Source: Gemmataceae bacterium (GTDB lineage: Bacteria > Planctomycetota > Planctomycetia > Gemmatales > Gemmataceae). Taken from it: a stretch of 47,001 nucleotides of DNA. Positions 19,084-28,373 of the stretch are shown here, in pieces. The translations under genes were made by a program, and so were the position numbers. Each line of letters starts with the position of its first letter. Positions within the stretch are counted from its first letter, which is position 1. The DNA lies in NCBI GenBank assembly GCA_026419115.1, contig JAOAAA010000006.1, positions 1 to 47,001 on the forward strand. The letters run 5' to 3'. The notes beneath the pieces were generated by a model. It did not search any database, was not told where the DNA came from, and saw only the letters and a program-made list of their open reading frames with translations.

Positions 19084-20181
19084 TTAATTTCGGTGAGTGC
19101 CTGCCGCCGCTTTTTCGAGTTCGACTTTCCGCCGTAGTTGCCCACAGGCAGCGTCAATATCACTCCCTTTGCGTTTTCGGACCTTAACGGAAACTCCGCT
19201 TTGACGCAGGATATTGATGAACTCGGTTTGCGCCTGTTGCGTTGGCCTTTTCCATGGCAGGCCTTCGACATCGTTGAAAGGGATCAGGTTGACATGTGCC
19301 ACACGGCCTTGCACAAGGCTTGCCAGCTCTCGGGCTTCTTTCGGACTATCGTTTAATTGTCCGAGCAAAACGTATTCGTAGGTCACTAGTCGGCCGGTCT
19401 TCTCGAAAAAGTACTCGGCAGCTGCCATGATTTCGGGGATACCGGTTTTGTCATTGGTCGGCACAATTTTACTTCTTAGCTCATCGTTGGGAGCGTGCAA
19501 GGATACTGCTAAATGATATTGCTTCCCCGTGTCGGCCAGTTTCCGCATTTTGGCAGGAAGCCCGACGGTGGAAATCGTGATGTGTCTGGCCCCTAAATTC
19601 AACCCATCGGGTCGGCCAGCCATTTCGAGCGCCGCCAGAAGGTTTTCGAGGTTCGCCATTGGTTCCCCCATCCCCATCACCACGACGTTTGTGAGACGCC
19701 CCTCGGGGGGGGGGGTTAAATTCCGAAGTTGAACCAATTGTTCCAAAATCTCGGCGGCCGTGAGGTTTCGCTCGACCCCATTTAATCCACTGGCACAAAA
19801 GACACACCCCATTCCGCACCCCACTTGGGTACTAATGCAGGCGGTCCGCCGTGGCTCTTCTTGAATCAGTACACATTCAATCGTTCGCTTATCTTGTGTT
19901 TCCAGAAGGAGTTTATGGGTCTGATCCTTTGAAATCAGGTGTCGCGAGGGAGTTAATGAAAAAACGACAAACGATTCGGCCAAAGACTCTCGAAGGTGTT
20001 TTGGCAAATCGCTCATCTGTTCAAAGGAAGTTGCCCGCGAGTGCAAAATCCAGCGACGAATCTGACGGATTCTCAGTGGCTTCTCGTTTCGTTGTGCGAG
20101 CCACGCTGCTAATTCTTCATCCGGTACATCGAGGATACCACGACGTTTTTCAGGTTCGAGCAGGGGAAGTTCAGTCAACAT
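19084..20181 (-). CDS. rlmN: Dual-specificity 23S rRNA/tRNA adenine C2-methyltransferase RlmN
   Basis: A 365-residue radical SAM enzyme. The [4Fe-4S] cysteines form C122-x3-C126-x2-C129 (QVGCGMGCVFCASG). A GMGEPMANLENLLAAL segment, the HITISTVGLPAKM strand, SLHAPNDELR and the C-terminal AACGQLR carrying the second catalytic Cys follow in the normal order. RlmN methylates A2503 of 23S rRNA and A37 of some tRNAs. Length and motifs are full, with no sign of decay. An 11-base C run on the coding strand (19705-19715) encodes three consecutive prolines before EGRL. There is no clear Shine-Dalgarno sequence before the ATG. It leads the rlmN-NUDIX pair, and the divergent kinase gene starts about 280 bases away. 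Confidence 0.95.
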   Translation of the reverse strand: MLTELPLLEPEKRRGILDVPDEELAAWLAQRNEKPLRIRQIRRWILHSRATSFEQMSDLPKHLRESLAESFVVFSLTPSRHLISKDQTHKLLLETQDKRTIECVLIQEEPRRTACISTQVGCGMGCVFCASGLNGVERNLTAAEILEQLVQLRNLTPPPEGRLTNVVVMGMGEPMANLENLLAALEMAGRPDGLNLGARHITISTVGLPAKMRKLADTGKQYHLAVSLHAPNDELRSKIVPTNDKTGIPEIMAAAEYFFEKTGRLVTYEYVLLGQLNDSPKEARELASLVQGRVAHVNLIPFNDVEGLPWKRPTQQAQTEFINILRQSGVSVKVRKRKGSDIDAACGQLRRKVELEKAAAGTHRN

Positions 20182-20465
20182 GGAATTATTTTACATGAAA
20201 TCATTTAAAGTAAAAGGTAACGCCGACCGGAATCAAAGGATCGTTTGAGCCTGAAAATCTTTGTTCAGGCCAAAGGTTATCGTTTAGGTCTAAAGGAGTT
20301 TTTTAGATTTTTACGTTAACGATAGGGTCTCATGAACCATCGTAACTGGATTGCCACTCTGTTGTTAAAAGGAATCCGTCAGAACTAGGAAATCATCTTG
20401 CGTTCAGGCGGCCTTTGTTCCACAATAGACAATACCTTTACTTCTTTAATAAGGAAACGTCTCTT

Positions 20466-22946
20466 ATGATTGGTTCCGTCGAGGCATTCGTGGCTGCTCT
20501 TCGCAGTACACCCCTATTGCCAGACGAGCAAACCAATCTGGCGATCTCGTTTGCTAGTTCATTTCAAGACGTTCAAGAATATGCCAAACACTTAGTCCGG
20601 CAAAAAATTATCTCGTTATATCAGGCCAAAAAAATTCTCGCGAACCGCACTCATGAATTAGTGATTGGTTCCTACGTTGTGGTGGACAAGCTCGGTGAAG
20701 GGGGTATGGGCAAGGTTTACAAGGCGATTCAAACCCGTATGAAACGCCTTGTGGCCCTGAAGGTTGTGAAGGCATCGTTACTTAAGAATGAAATTGCCCT
20801 GAAGCGATTTCAACGGGAGATGAAGGCAGCCAGTTCGTTGACGCATCCCAATATCGTTCGAGTTTTCGATGCCGATCAGATCGGGGATCGTTATTTCTTA
20901 GCCATGGAGTATATCGAAGGGCCTGACCTTTCTAAGTTGGTAAAGGAGAATGGACCGCTTGATATTGGTACCGCTTGTTCCTTGGTTCGTCAGGCGGCCT
21001 TGGGGCTGCAACATGCCCATGAGATGGGGATTGTTCACCGCGATATAAAGCCGTCGAATATCTTGGTGAGTCTTGGGGTATCGGGAACGGTGGGTCCACA
21101 CAGTCAGGCCAAGATTCTGGATATGGGCTTGGCTCGTGCCATGGCCCAAGAAGAGGATGGCGTTACCGTCACCGAACTGACACGGGCAGGAACCGTTGTG
21201 GGAACCCCCGACTATATGTCGCCAGAACAGGCCAAAAATTCTTCGTTAGTGGATGGTCGATCGGACCTGTATTCCTTGGGTTGTACTCTCTTTTATTTAG
21301 TGACGGGCGAAGTCGTTTTTCCACATGGGAACGCACTGGAAAAATTGATGTCTCACCAGATGGATGCACCTCGCTCCTCGCAGTTGGTTCGGTTTGATGT
21401 TCCGACCGAAGTGGATCAGATCATTCAAACCCTGTTATCGAAGAAACCATCAGAACGTTTCCAATCCGGAGCCGCCTTGGCGCAGGCCCTGTCTCCTTTC
21501 TGTCGGGGCGAAAATACGACCATCCCTTCCACTGTGCTGTTGGCCGAAGCCGTCGAAGGTGATAGCTCGGGTACTGTGACAACGGCCCCCCCCCGCGATC
21601 CGTTCGATTTTCGCTCAACCGAGGCCGTCAAAGCACAAGTCCCCTCTTCTACCCCGATTGTAGAGACACCTCGAACTACGGGCAAAACCAAGGTTCGCCC
21701 CTCGACCTTTCGGGAAGGGATCAAGACAAGTACCCCCCCACCTATTACGAATACCCAGACGAAGGCCCCAGCTTCCCCACAGAATGCGAATCGACGTCCG
21801 AAAAAAACTTGGCTGTTCATCCTGCTGGCCCTGTTGGCAACTCTATCGGTACTGATTGTGGGGCTGATCCTAATTCTCTCTTTGCTGGGGAACCACGAAC
21901 AGAAAGAAAAAGCACCGAAATCGGCGGCAGCCGAACCGGAACTTGAAAAACCGAGCGTAAGCCAACAACCACCGAAGAAGGCGCCCCTTAAAAAAGAACG
22001 CCTCCTACCCGAGACAATTGAACCCTTTACGAAATACTGTCCCGATCAGGCAACTGGCATACTCCATTTGAACCTCAGAAATATTGCGATTAGTCCCGGC
22101 GCGAAGTATCTTCTTCCTTATATCAACAAGCCGTTTGCTGAGATGTCGGAGATTGCAGAGATTGATTTATCGCTCGCCCTCGAAAATTTGACACTCGTCA
22201 TTACCCCACTAACAGACAGAATGCCGCCCAAGATTGATGAGCAAAATTTCCTCTGGATCGTACAAGGGCATCATTTCGTTGATGATGATTCCCGCAAGGC
22301 CTTTTCTTCATTAGCGGGGGTCACTTCGGAAGTCCTTTTACTCACGGACCCCAAAAATGGTACTGTTTATACATACAAACGAACCCCGAACGAGAAATTC
22401 TACGTTGCCTTGTTTGATAATCCCTCGGTTGCGATTCTATCCAAAGACAAAAACCAAGTGATCGAGGCAATCCAGAAAAAATGTACCCCCCGAATCACGA
22501 AGTTTCATGATGAAAGTCTTTCCACCGCAATAGGCCGTGGCTTCGTTAATACCCCAAAAGCGGCCCATCGCGAAATGTTCATGCTATTGGGTGTCAAACA
22601 TTCTTGGGGATGGATCGACCCTAGGGAATATGGGCTGGAATATCTGATTCTGGGACTGAACTTCGAGAATCGCGGGTTAATCCTCGATCTTTCGGCACAC
22701 GGACCGGAAAAAGCCCTTCCTAAATTTCACAATGATTTCGTAAGCCGATTGAAAAACCAAGCCGGAACCGTCGAGGGACCTGCCTCACGGGTGATAAATT
22801 CGATTCATGATGTGGTATCGAAATTCAATTGGATCGAGAATAAAATCGGCTCAGCTCGTTTTCAACACATGCGCTGTACGCTTCCCAGCGATAAGATCGA
22901 AAACTTTTTGGAACCCTTTCTGCCCCAAAAAGAACCACGAAAATAG
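20466..22946 (+). CDS. Membrane-anchored Ser/Thr protein kinase with uncharacterised outer domain
   Basis: About 826 residues. A short helical N-terminal region precedes a Hanks-type kinase domain (about 65-345): glycine loop LGEGGMGKVYKA, VALKVVKA with the ATP-binding Lys, catalytic HRDIKPSNIL, DMGLA in place of DFG, and PDYMSPEQ. A Pro/Thr-rich linker leads to one TM helix near 450-475 (TWLFILLALLATLSVLIVGL). The remaining 340 residues would be extracytoplasmic; they contain no PASTA, WD40 or TPR motif that I recognise. The DMG variant is common in planctomycete kinases. The start at 20466 has AAGGAAA about eight bases upstream; an earlier ATG at 20415 is less likely. A 9-base C run (21586-21594) lies in the linker. 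Confidence 0.9.
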   Translation: MIGSVEAFVAALRSTPLLPDEQTNLAISFASSFQDVQEYAKHLVRQKIISLYQAKKILANRTHELVIGSYVVVDKLGEGGMGKVYKAIQTRMKRLVALKVVKASLLKNEIALKRFQREMKAASSLTHPNIVRVFDADQIGDRYFLAMEYIEGPDLSKLVKENGPLDIGTACSLVRQAALGLQHAHEMGIVHRDIKPSNILVSLGVSGTVGPHSQAKILDMGLARAMAQEEDGVTVTELTRAGTVVGTPDYMSPEQAKNSSLVDGRSDLYSLGCTLFYLVTGEVVFPHGNALEKLMSHQMDAPRSSQLVRFDVPTEVDQIIQTLLSKKPSERFQSGAALAQALSPFCRGENTTIPSTVLLAEAVEGDSSGTVTTAPPRDPFDFRSTEAVKAQVPSSTPIVETPRTTGKTKVRPSTFREGIKTSTPPPITNTQTKAPASPQNANRRPKKTWLFILLALLATLSVLIVGLILILSLLGNHEQKEKAPKSAAAEPELEKPSVSQQPPKKAPLKKERLLPETIEPFTKYCPDQATGILHLNLRNIAISPGAKYLLPYINKPFAEMSEIAEIDLSLALENLTLVITPLTDRMPPKIDEQNFLWIVQGHHFVDDDSRKAFSSLAGVTSEVLLLTDPKNGTVYTYKRTPNEKFYVALFDNPSVAILSKDKNQVIEAIQKKCTPRITKFHDESLSTAIGRGFVNTPKAAHREMFMLLGVKHSWGWIDPREYGLEYLILGLNFENRGLILDLSAHGPEKALPKFHNDFVSRLKNQAGTVEGPASRVINSIHDVVSKFNWIENKIGSARFQHMRCTLPSDKIENFLEPFLPQKEPRK

Positions 22947-23160
22947 TGTTCGTTTCCCGCCACTCAGATAACCATTCTCTTCGCTGTCAAACGAAGCCCC
23001 TTCCTACCAACCCCTTTACTTAACAATACCTTGGACCCAATCAAAGGGACCAGAAAAATTCTCACAGTTATGGGGTTATCCTCTGTCCAGTTTCCATTTC
23101 GGTTCTATTCTATCTTTTTGGAATCCATACCAGTATTTTGGGATTTGTGAGGTTTTGACG

Positions 23161-23322
23161 ATGTCGGAACGACAAAGAGAATTAAGACGGCGATACCATC
23201 GTAAAGTAAAAATGAAAAAACTGAAATGGAAACTGTCGACAGCAACCGGTCCGGACCGTGAAAAAATTCTCCAAAAAATTCTTGCTCTCAGCCCATTTTG
23301 GGTCGAACCAAAGAAGAGCTAA
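23161..23322 (+). CDS. Small basic protein of planctomycete type
   Basis: A 53-residue frame starting MSERQRELRRRYHRKVKMKK and ending FWVEPKKS. It is strongly basic and predicted helical, with Lys/Arg clusters in the first half. It reminds me of the tiny E-R-x-x-E-L-x-R-R-R proteins found in planctomycete genomes, whose function is unknown; nucleic-acid or ribosome binding would fit the charge, but that is inference. A GAGG ribosome-binding site lies eight bases before the ATG, which supports translation. Its stop overlaps the end of the convergent YiiX-like gene by four bases. Confidence 0.62.
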   Translation: MSERQRELRRRYHRKVKMKKLKWKLSTATGPDREKILQKILALSPFWVEPKKS

Positions 23323-23948
23323 TAAGAGCTAATCTCCCTCTTCTGAGACCTGAGCCGACTTCCTAGGTACACCGTGTTGAGAATCCCTGCATTCAGTTGA
23401 TTGGCAGGGGAAACAAACCGGCGTTCCCATGGAATGAATCCCCAAAAATACCACCACCAAAATCGTTTGGCCTGCCTCGGGTTGGGGTGCGTTTCTAACA
23501 AATCCCGAAATTGTTGAATCTGCCCGACTTCCACCCCAAGTGCCCTTTGAAAGACCTCGTACACCAGTTTTGAGCAAAAGGTTCGTTTTGAATCGAACTT
23601 AAAGCCTAAATGGTAGAGAGTACCAATCTGCTTTTGCATTTCCGCATAGATCGCTTGGAGTTGCGTCGCGGATATTTCAAAGCAAAGCCGCTTCTGGCAC
23701 AGATAGCCCGACTCACTACGGCTGAGGAATTTTTCTAACGGGGTCAGTTGGACAAAAGGAATCACACTTTCGGCAACCACCCAGTGGCCATCCCGTTTCA
23801 ACACGATCCCAACATGGTTCGTCCAACTGTCGGTAGCTTCGGCCACTTTTTTGAAGAGGTATCGGGGAATGCGGGCAAAGAGAATATCCCCTTCACGTAA
23901 ATCCTTCGTGATTTCGGAAACGACCATTTGGGTTTCGAGCTGATTCAT
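23319..23948 (-). CDS. YiiX/YebB-like NlpC/P60-type cysteine hydrolase
   Basis: About 209 residues. The segment LREGDILFARIPRYLFKK is the typical entry strand of this permuted papain-like family. TNHVGIVLKRDGHWVVAES supplies the catalytic His, and FCSKLVYEVF supplies the nucleophilic Cys, so the order is His then Cys as in circularly permuted members. Family members cleave amide or ester bonds in lipids, peptides or peptidoglycan; the substrate cannot be read here. No signal peptide is present. The start at 23948 has GGGAGG about ten bases upstream; a longer GTG-started frame from 23966 is less likely. The next gene upstream on the same strand (24006) encodes an HExxH protein, so the two may be co-transcribed. 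Confidence 0.78.
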   Translation of the reverse strand: MNQLETQMVVSEITKDLREGDILFARIPRYLFKKVAEATDSWTNHVGIVLKRDGHWVVAESVIPFVQLTPLEKFLSRSESGYLCQKRLCFEISATQLQAIYAEMQKQIGTLYHLGFKFDSKRTFCSKLVYEVFQRALGVEVGQIQQFRDLLETHPNPRQAKRFWWWYFWGFIPWERRFVSPANQLNAGILNTVYLGSRLRSQKREISSY

Positions 23949-24005
23949 TTTAAGGTTACCTCCCACGAGAAGGGGCCGCGTCTCAACTCAAAAATGCAAG
24001 CCGAT

Positions 24006-24698
24006 TCAGGACCTTTTTTTGGGATTCTCTTCCATTAATTTCGCAGGAATAAGTTTGGGCACTGCAAGTAAATTCCCGATGATTCCGCCATATTGTAGTT
24101 CAAAATCCCTCCATGAATGATAGAGAAATTTGAGGATCGAAGGATCGGGTCGGGTCCGGAGGTATTGCACAGCAAATTCGGCCATTTTGGCATCGAAGGC
24201 TTTTTGACTTTTAGAATGGATTGCATAACGACCATGCTCGGATAACCGGCGGATGTCACCGTTCATCTCGGGGGAGATGTGATATAACTCGTGGATCACC
24301 GTGATCAATTTTTGCTCGAAGGAACTATCAATAAATCGGGGCACACAAAACGAAACATGGTAAAAAATTTCTTGTCCCCCGACGATGTATCTTTGAGGGT
24401 AATACCAGCGTCCTCGGAGTTTCCCTCGGAGTTGACCATTTTCAAATCGTAAAGGAATAACCTTGGCTTGCAGCCCGTGTTTGGTCCGAACTCGTGCCCG
24501 AGTGAGTGTGAAGAGAATCTTCTTCGTATCGATATGAGCTAACTCGGGACATCGTTCTGCAATGTCTTGGCACAAATTTTCAAGGGCCTGTGTAAAATCG
24601 AAGGGAACCAAAGATCGGTCTGGGAGGGCACCATAGAGATGGAGGCGGGGTAGCGATTTCTTATCGGCAAAGCGAAAAATTTTTGGTATCGGCGGCAT
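24006..24698 (-). CDS. Putative HExxH zinc metallopeptidase
   Basis: About 230 residues. The core is VIHELYHISPEMNGDIRRL, with an HELYH zinc-binding motif, followed by SEHGRYAIHSKSQKAFDAKM, which offers a possible third ligand. The N-terminal half is strand-rich (FTLTRARVRTKHGLQAKVIP). The pattern resembles the putative metallopeptidases called phage-type in some databases, but nothing around it is phage-like. No signal peptide was seen, so it is probably cytoplasmic. The start at 24698 has an AAGGAAGGG site six bases upstream; the longer version begins with TTG at 24719. It probably forms an operon with the cysteine hydrolase 57 bases downstream. Substrate unknown. Confidence 0.68.
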   Translation of the reverse strand: MPPIPKIFRFADKKSLPRLHLYGALPDRSLVPFDFTQALENLCQDIAERCPELAHIDTKKILFTLTRARVRTKHGLQAKVIPLRFENGQLRGKLRGRWYYPQRYIVGGQEIFYHVSFCVPRFIDSSFEQKLITVIHELYHISPEMNGDIRRLSEHGRYAIHSKSQKAFDAKMAEFAVQYLRTRPDPSILKFLYHSWRDFELQYGGIIGNLLAVPKLIPAKLMEENPKKRS

Positions 24699-24956
24699 CG
24701 TATTCCCTTCCTTGCACAATTATCCTAAACCCTCATTCTTTTCAAGTCAATTGAATGCCTGTCTACCAGAAGGAAGATATTCGTTCGGTTTACCTTAAAT
24801 TTTTTCAATCTCGGTTCGCGTTTGTGTCGATAGATCAGGATGTATGAATTGTGACGCATGAACTCGATAAATGTACTATCAGGAACATGCGGATTTTGCA
24901 GACAGGCTGTTCACGGATGCTCGCAAGCTCCGAAACCGATTGCAAAGGGAATTGCT

Positions 24957-25214
24957 ATGAAAACCATCTATCGAAGAATGTTGGTACTGAGTTTCGGGGG
25001 TATCCTGACCTTATCGATTGGATGTCAAACATGGATTGCAGGGATGACCCTTCCCTCTCCGAGTTATCTAAAACATAATCCGCAATACTTCCCCGAAGAG
25101 CCTGCCTTCCCACTTCCTAAAGAGTTGGCAGCACAAGAAGAGGCCGCGGGGTTATTGAAACCGGCCCCTGCCAAAGGATTAGGCCCCGTGCCAGGGGTCG
25201 CTCCGGCTCCATGA
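24957..25214 (+). CDS. Small lipoprotein
   Basis: An 85-residue precursor: basic N terminus (MKTIYRR), hydrophobic core (MLVLSFGGILTLSIG) and lipobox LSIG-C at residue 22, so it should be lipid-anchored. The mature part begins CQTWIAGMTLPSPSYLKHN and continues with PQYFPEEPAFPLPKELAAQ, then a Pro/Ala/Gly-rich tail. I recognise the MTLPSP-YLKH-PQYFP pattern from small planctomycete lipoproteins of unknown function. The ATG has AGGGA seven bases upstream; an earlier in-frame ATG (24858) would hide the signal peptide. It is followed 45 bases later by another lipoprotein gene, a likely two-gene operon. Confidence 0.75.
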   Translation: MKTIYRRMLVLSFGGILTLSIGCQTWIAGMTLPSPSYLKHNPQYFPEEPAFPLPKELAAQEEAAGLLKPAPAKGLGPVPGVAPAP

Positions 25215-25259
25215 GCTGACGTAACACTTCCTTCGTGAAATTGATACAAGGGTTTACAT

Positions 25260-26135
25260 ATGTTCATTCGTCGATTGGTACGCACTCCCTTGTCATGGGT
25301 GAGTGGGTGTGCTCTGTTAACATCGCTTAGCACAGGCTGCCACATGGCACCGGGAACCCCCTTGATCGCACCGGCAAACGATCGTGCGATTTATGGAGGC
25401 GGCCCCCCTGCAGTGGCGGTTCCCCCTTCACCTGCCTTCAACAATGTCGCTCAGGGAATGAATCTTCCCACAGGCACCAACGCACAAGGGCTTGCCCAAC
25501 GACCCGTCCCCATGGGGCCTCCCATAATCGGCTCGGGGGGAGCAGTCGTTCCGGTTGGTTATCAACCGTTACCCGCTCAGCCTGTCGCTTATCCTCAAGG
25601 GTATCCACAAGGATATGTCCCCGTGTTGCCTCAATATCAACCCATGGTTCATCCTCAACATATGCAACCCCAACCGGTCGTTGCCCCTCAAATGATGCAA
25701 CCCACGGGAACGGGGGTCGTGCCGGCTTCGGGACAACCGCAGATTCAGATCATTCAAACGCCCCAAGGGCCGCAATACATCATCGTTGAAGGATCACCCT
25801 CAACGCCGAGCAATACGGCCCCAACGACACCCTCGACATCAACGACCAACCCGCAAACGAATTCGACCACCACGCCGGCAACGGGACCTTCTAACCCAGA
25901 AGGAACACCGGTCAGCCACACTACACCGGTGGCACCGGCAGGGAACCCCACGCTGACGGCACCGGCGCCGAATTTTGCTCCCGCACCAAGTTTGCCTCCC
26001 TTATTCGATAAATCGAAGGGACCGGACCTCTCGAAGCCCGTGTTACCTCCCAAAGAATCGGATGCTCCGAATGGTCCCTCGATTCATGAGGACGATATTC
26101 CCACCGCCCCCGGCTTTTTGCCGCAACCTCGATAA
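25260..26135 (+). CDS. Pro/Gln/Thr-rich lipoprotein
   Basis: A 291-residue precursor with a lipobox LSTG-C near residue 27 after a hydrophobic segment (WVSGCALLTSLSTG). The mature protein is low-complexity: Pro/Gly/Val-rich near the start, then repeated PQGYPQGYVPVLPQYQP and HPQHMQPQP stretches, a Thr/Ser/Asn/Pro-rich region around 180-225, and a C-terminal PAPNFAPAPSLPPLFDKS segment with charged residues. It is probably an extended surface or periplasmic polypeptide; I see no enzyme fold. It follows the small lipoprotein gene and shares its likely promoter. The 3' end is 22 bases from the convergent trpC gene. Confidence 0.75.
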   Translation: MFIRRLVRTPLSWVSGCALLTSLSTGCHMAPGTPLIAPANDRAIYGGGPPAVAVPPSPAFNNVAQGMNLPTGTNAQGLAQRPVPMGPPIIGSGGAVVPVGYQPLPAQPVAYPQGYPQGYVPVLPQYQPMVHPQHMQPQPVVAPQMMQPTGTGVVPASGQPQIQIIQTPQGPQYIIVEGSPSTPSNTAPTTPSTSTTNPQTNSTTTPATGPSNPEGTPVSHTTPVAPAGNPTLTAPAPNFAPAPSLPPLFDKSKGPDLSKPVLPPKESDAPNGPSIHEDDIPTAPGFLPQPR

Positions 26136-26140
26136 TCGAT

Positions 26141-26155
26141 TTTCGGAAACCGAAA
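26141..26155. terminator. Hairpin between convergent lipoprotein and trpC genes
   Basis: TTTCGG (26141-26146) pairs with CCGAAA (26150-26155) around an AAA loop. It lies six bases after the lipoprotein stop and just before the trpC stop. It could act in both directions, but neither side has a long T tract. Confidence 0.35.
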
Positions 26156-26157
26156 CG

Positions 26158-26940
26158 CTAAACGACTTGGCCCCGAAGTGTCAGCAAGGCATGCTCGGGG
26201 TTTTCTTGTCTCATAAGAGATTCGCCTACCAAAACTCCGGTGACCCCTGCTTGTTCGAGCAGAAGCATATCCTGATGGTTCCGAATCCCACTTTCACTGA
26301 TCACCGATCGCCCTGCCGGAATCGAGTTCATTAAGCGAATGGTGTGCATTAAATCGGTTTGAAAGGTTCTGAGGTTTCGGTTGTTGATACCGATCAACGA
26401 GGCGCCAGAATGAAGAACTCGGGGAAGTTGTTCGGCATCGTGAAGTTCTACGAGAACATGAAGACCCATATCGCGTGCTTGTCGATACAATTCTTGCAAA
26501 AGCGATCCCGAAAGAGCCTCTGCAATCAGTAGAACCGCATCGGCCCCGAAGGCGCGGGCTTCCCACAGTTGATATTCATCGATGATGAAATCCTTTCGGA
26601 GAATGGGTAGCTGAGGGAAAGGCTTCACTTGGGAGATAAAACGAAGGTCCCCTTGGAAAACCTCCCGATCGGTCAGGATGCTCAATGCAGCGGCCCCCCC
26701 CCTCTCATACTGCTGAGCGATTTGAATCGGATCGAAATCCGAACGAATCAGCCCTGCCGAGGGAGAGGCCTTTTTGATTTCTGCGATCACTTGCAGACCG
26801 GGTTTGGTCAAGGCTGCGGTGAAATCTCGCACTGGTGGTTGAGCGTATGCGAGTTCACGAATTTGAGCAAAAGGAATCTTCGAGATCGCCTCGGCCACCT
26901 CTTGACGTTTGCGCTCGAGAATTTGGGTCAAAATATCCAT
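26158..26940 (-). CDS. trpC: Indole-3-glycerol phosphate synthase
   Basis: A 260-residue (beta/alpha)8 barrel. Hallmarks are VIAEIKKASPSAGLI (catalytic Lys in the IKKASPS loop), SILTDREVFQGDL, PILRKDFIIDEYQLWEAR with the second catalytic Lys, GADAVLLIAEAL, LVELHDAEQL, IGINNRNLRTF and SVISESGI with GVLVGESLMR at the phosphate site. It closes the indole ring in tryptophan biosynthesis. The start is taken as ATG at 26940; the reading frame can begin one codon earlier at TTG. It lies five bases after the lpdA stop, so it is probably translated from the same message, an unusual partner for a trp gene. A 9-base C run (26694-26702) encodes Gly-Gly of ERGGAAAL. Confidence 0.95.
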   Translation of the reverse strand: MDILTQILERKRQEVAEAISKIPFAQIRELAYAQPPVRDFTAALTKPGLQVIAEIKKASPSAGLIRSDFDPIQIAQQYERGGAAALSILTDREVFQGDLRFISQVKPFPQLPILRKDFIIDEYQLWEARAFGADAVLLIAEALSGSLLQELYRQARDMGLHVLVELHDAEQLPRVLHSGASLIGINNRNLRTFQTDLMHTIRLMNSIPAGRSVISESGIRNHQDMLLLEQAGVTGVLVGESLMRQENPEHALLTLRGQVV

Positions 26941-26945
26941 CAAAA

Positions 26946-28373
26946 CTACTTTGAGGTTTTCTTCGGTTTCGCGATATGGGTTGCCCCACCAAGAGCGAGT
27001 TCGGCCCCTTCCATGACGGTTTCCGAAAGAGTCGGATGCGGGTGAATACTTTCGGCCACATCGCGTGCTACGGCGCCCATTTCAATGGCAAGGACCCCTT
27101 CGGAGATCATTTCCCCTGCCCCGACCCCGACAATTCCGACACCGAGAATCCGTTGGGTGCCGGGGTCCACCAAAAGTTTTGTCAAACCTTCGTTTCGTCC
27201 CAAAGTAGTGGCTCGACCACTGGCCGCCCAAGGGAACGTCATTTTCTCGTAACGAATTCCTTTCTCGATAGCCTCGCGCTCGGTCAGGCCACACCAAGCT
27301 AATTCGGGATCGGTAAACACCACGGCCGGAATCGCACGAGGTTCAAACACAGAAGGTTCCCCCAACAGAGCTTCGACAGCGACCTTAGCTTCGGCAGTCG
27401 CTTTGTGGGCCAAGCCCGGTTCCTCTGCCACATCCCCGATTGCAAAGATATGGGGGACATTCGTTCGCCGTGCCAAATCGACAGGAATATAGCCGCGTTC
27501 GGTAACATTCACTCCGGCCGCTTCTAGCCCCAGCCCCGCACTGTTCGGCCGACGCCCCACCGAAACCAACACGCGATCAAAGGTCAACTGAGAGGGGACA
27601 TCCTTCCCTTCCAAGGTCGCAACGACTCCTTCAGTAGTAGGGTTCAGCGAAGCCACCTTCGTATTCAGATAGATCGCCTCGAATCGTTGTCGCATCCGAG
27701 TTTCCAAAGGCTTAACCAAATCACGATCAGCCGTTGGTAAAAGCCCATCGGTAAATTCCACAACGGTCACTTTGGAACCAAGGGCAGCATAAACCGTACC
27801 AATTTCCAGACCGATGTATCCCCCACCAATCACAAGCAATTTTTTGGGAATATCGGGAATCGCCAAGGCCCCCGTCGAATCCATAATTCGGGGATCACCT
27901 AGAGCAAACGCTTTCGGCATCACTGGAACCGATCCGGTGGCAATAATCGCATTCTTGAAGGTGATTTTGCCAGTATTTTGCCCTTCCAGTCGCACCGAAT
28001 GAGGAGAATCAAATACGGCACGGGCACAGATCGTTTCAACGCCTCGCCCTTTTGCTAACATGCCGATCCCACCGGTGAGCTTTCCGATCACCTTATTTTG
28101 GATAAAGTTCCGAAGTTTATCTAAATCGATCTGCGGCTTCCCAAAGCTCAAGCCCCATTCGGCCGATTCGTGCGTTTCTTCGATCAATTTCGCTACATGC
28201 AGGAGTGCTTTTGAAGGAATACATCCTCGGTTGGCACAAACCCCACCGAGCTTCGGGTCCATATCGACCAAGATTGTTTTCACACCATGATCGGCAGCAT
28301 GGAAGGCAGCGGGATAACCTCCAGGACCACCACCAATGACCAATAGGTCCGTTTCGCGGTTGATTTCGCTCAT
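26946..28373 (-). CDS. lpdA: Dihydrolipoyl dehydrogenase
   Basis: A 475-residue flavoprotein disulfide reductase (E3). The FAD motif [17 protein letters not shown] is near the N terminus, and the redox-active disulfide is C46-x4-C51 in [16 protein letters not shown]. An NAD motif [36 protein letters not shown] and the C-terminal active-site HPHPTLSE follow. It reoxidises dihydrolipoyl groups of 2-oxoacid dehydrogenases or the glycine cleavage system. No E1, E2 or glycine cleavage gene is present, so its partner complex lies elsewhere. It leads the lpdA-trpC pair; the divergent ECF sigma gene starts 170 bases upstream. Confidence 0.95.
   Translation of the reverse strand: MSEINRETDLLVIGGGPGGYPAAFHAADHGVKTILVDMDPKLGGVCANRGCIPSKALLHVAKLIEETHESAEWGLSFGKPQIDLDKLRNFIQNKVIGKLTGGIGMLAKGRGVETICARAVFDSPHSVRLEGQNTGKITFKNAIIATGSVPVMPKAFALGDPRIMDSTGALAIPDIPKKLLVIGGGYIGLEIGTVYAALGSKVTVVEFTDGLLPTADRDLVKPLETRMRQRFEAIYLNTKVASLNPTTEGVVATLEGKDVPSQLTFDRVLVSVGRRPNSAGLGLEAAGVNVTERGYIPVDLARRTNVPHIFAIGDVAEEPGLAHKATAEAKVAVEALLGEPSVFEPRAIPAVVFTDPELAWCGLTEREAIEKGIRYEKMTFPWAASGRATTLGRNEGLTKLLVDPGTQRILGVGIVGVGAGEMISEGVLAIEMGAVARDVAESIHPHPTLSETVMEGAELALGGATHIAKPKKTSK

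Noticed and set aside
19071-19271. Longer N terminus for the NUDIX protein
   Set aside because: The extra 67 residues overlap the rlmN coding sequence in another frame and do not look like a NUDIX N terminus.
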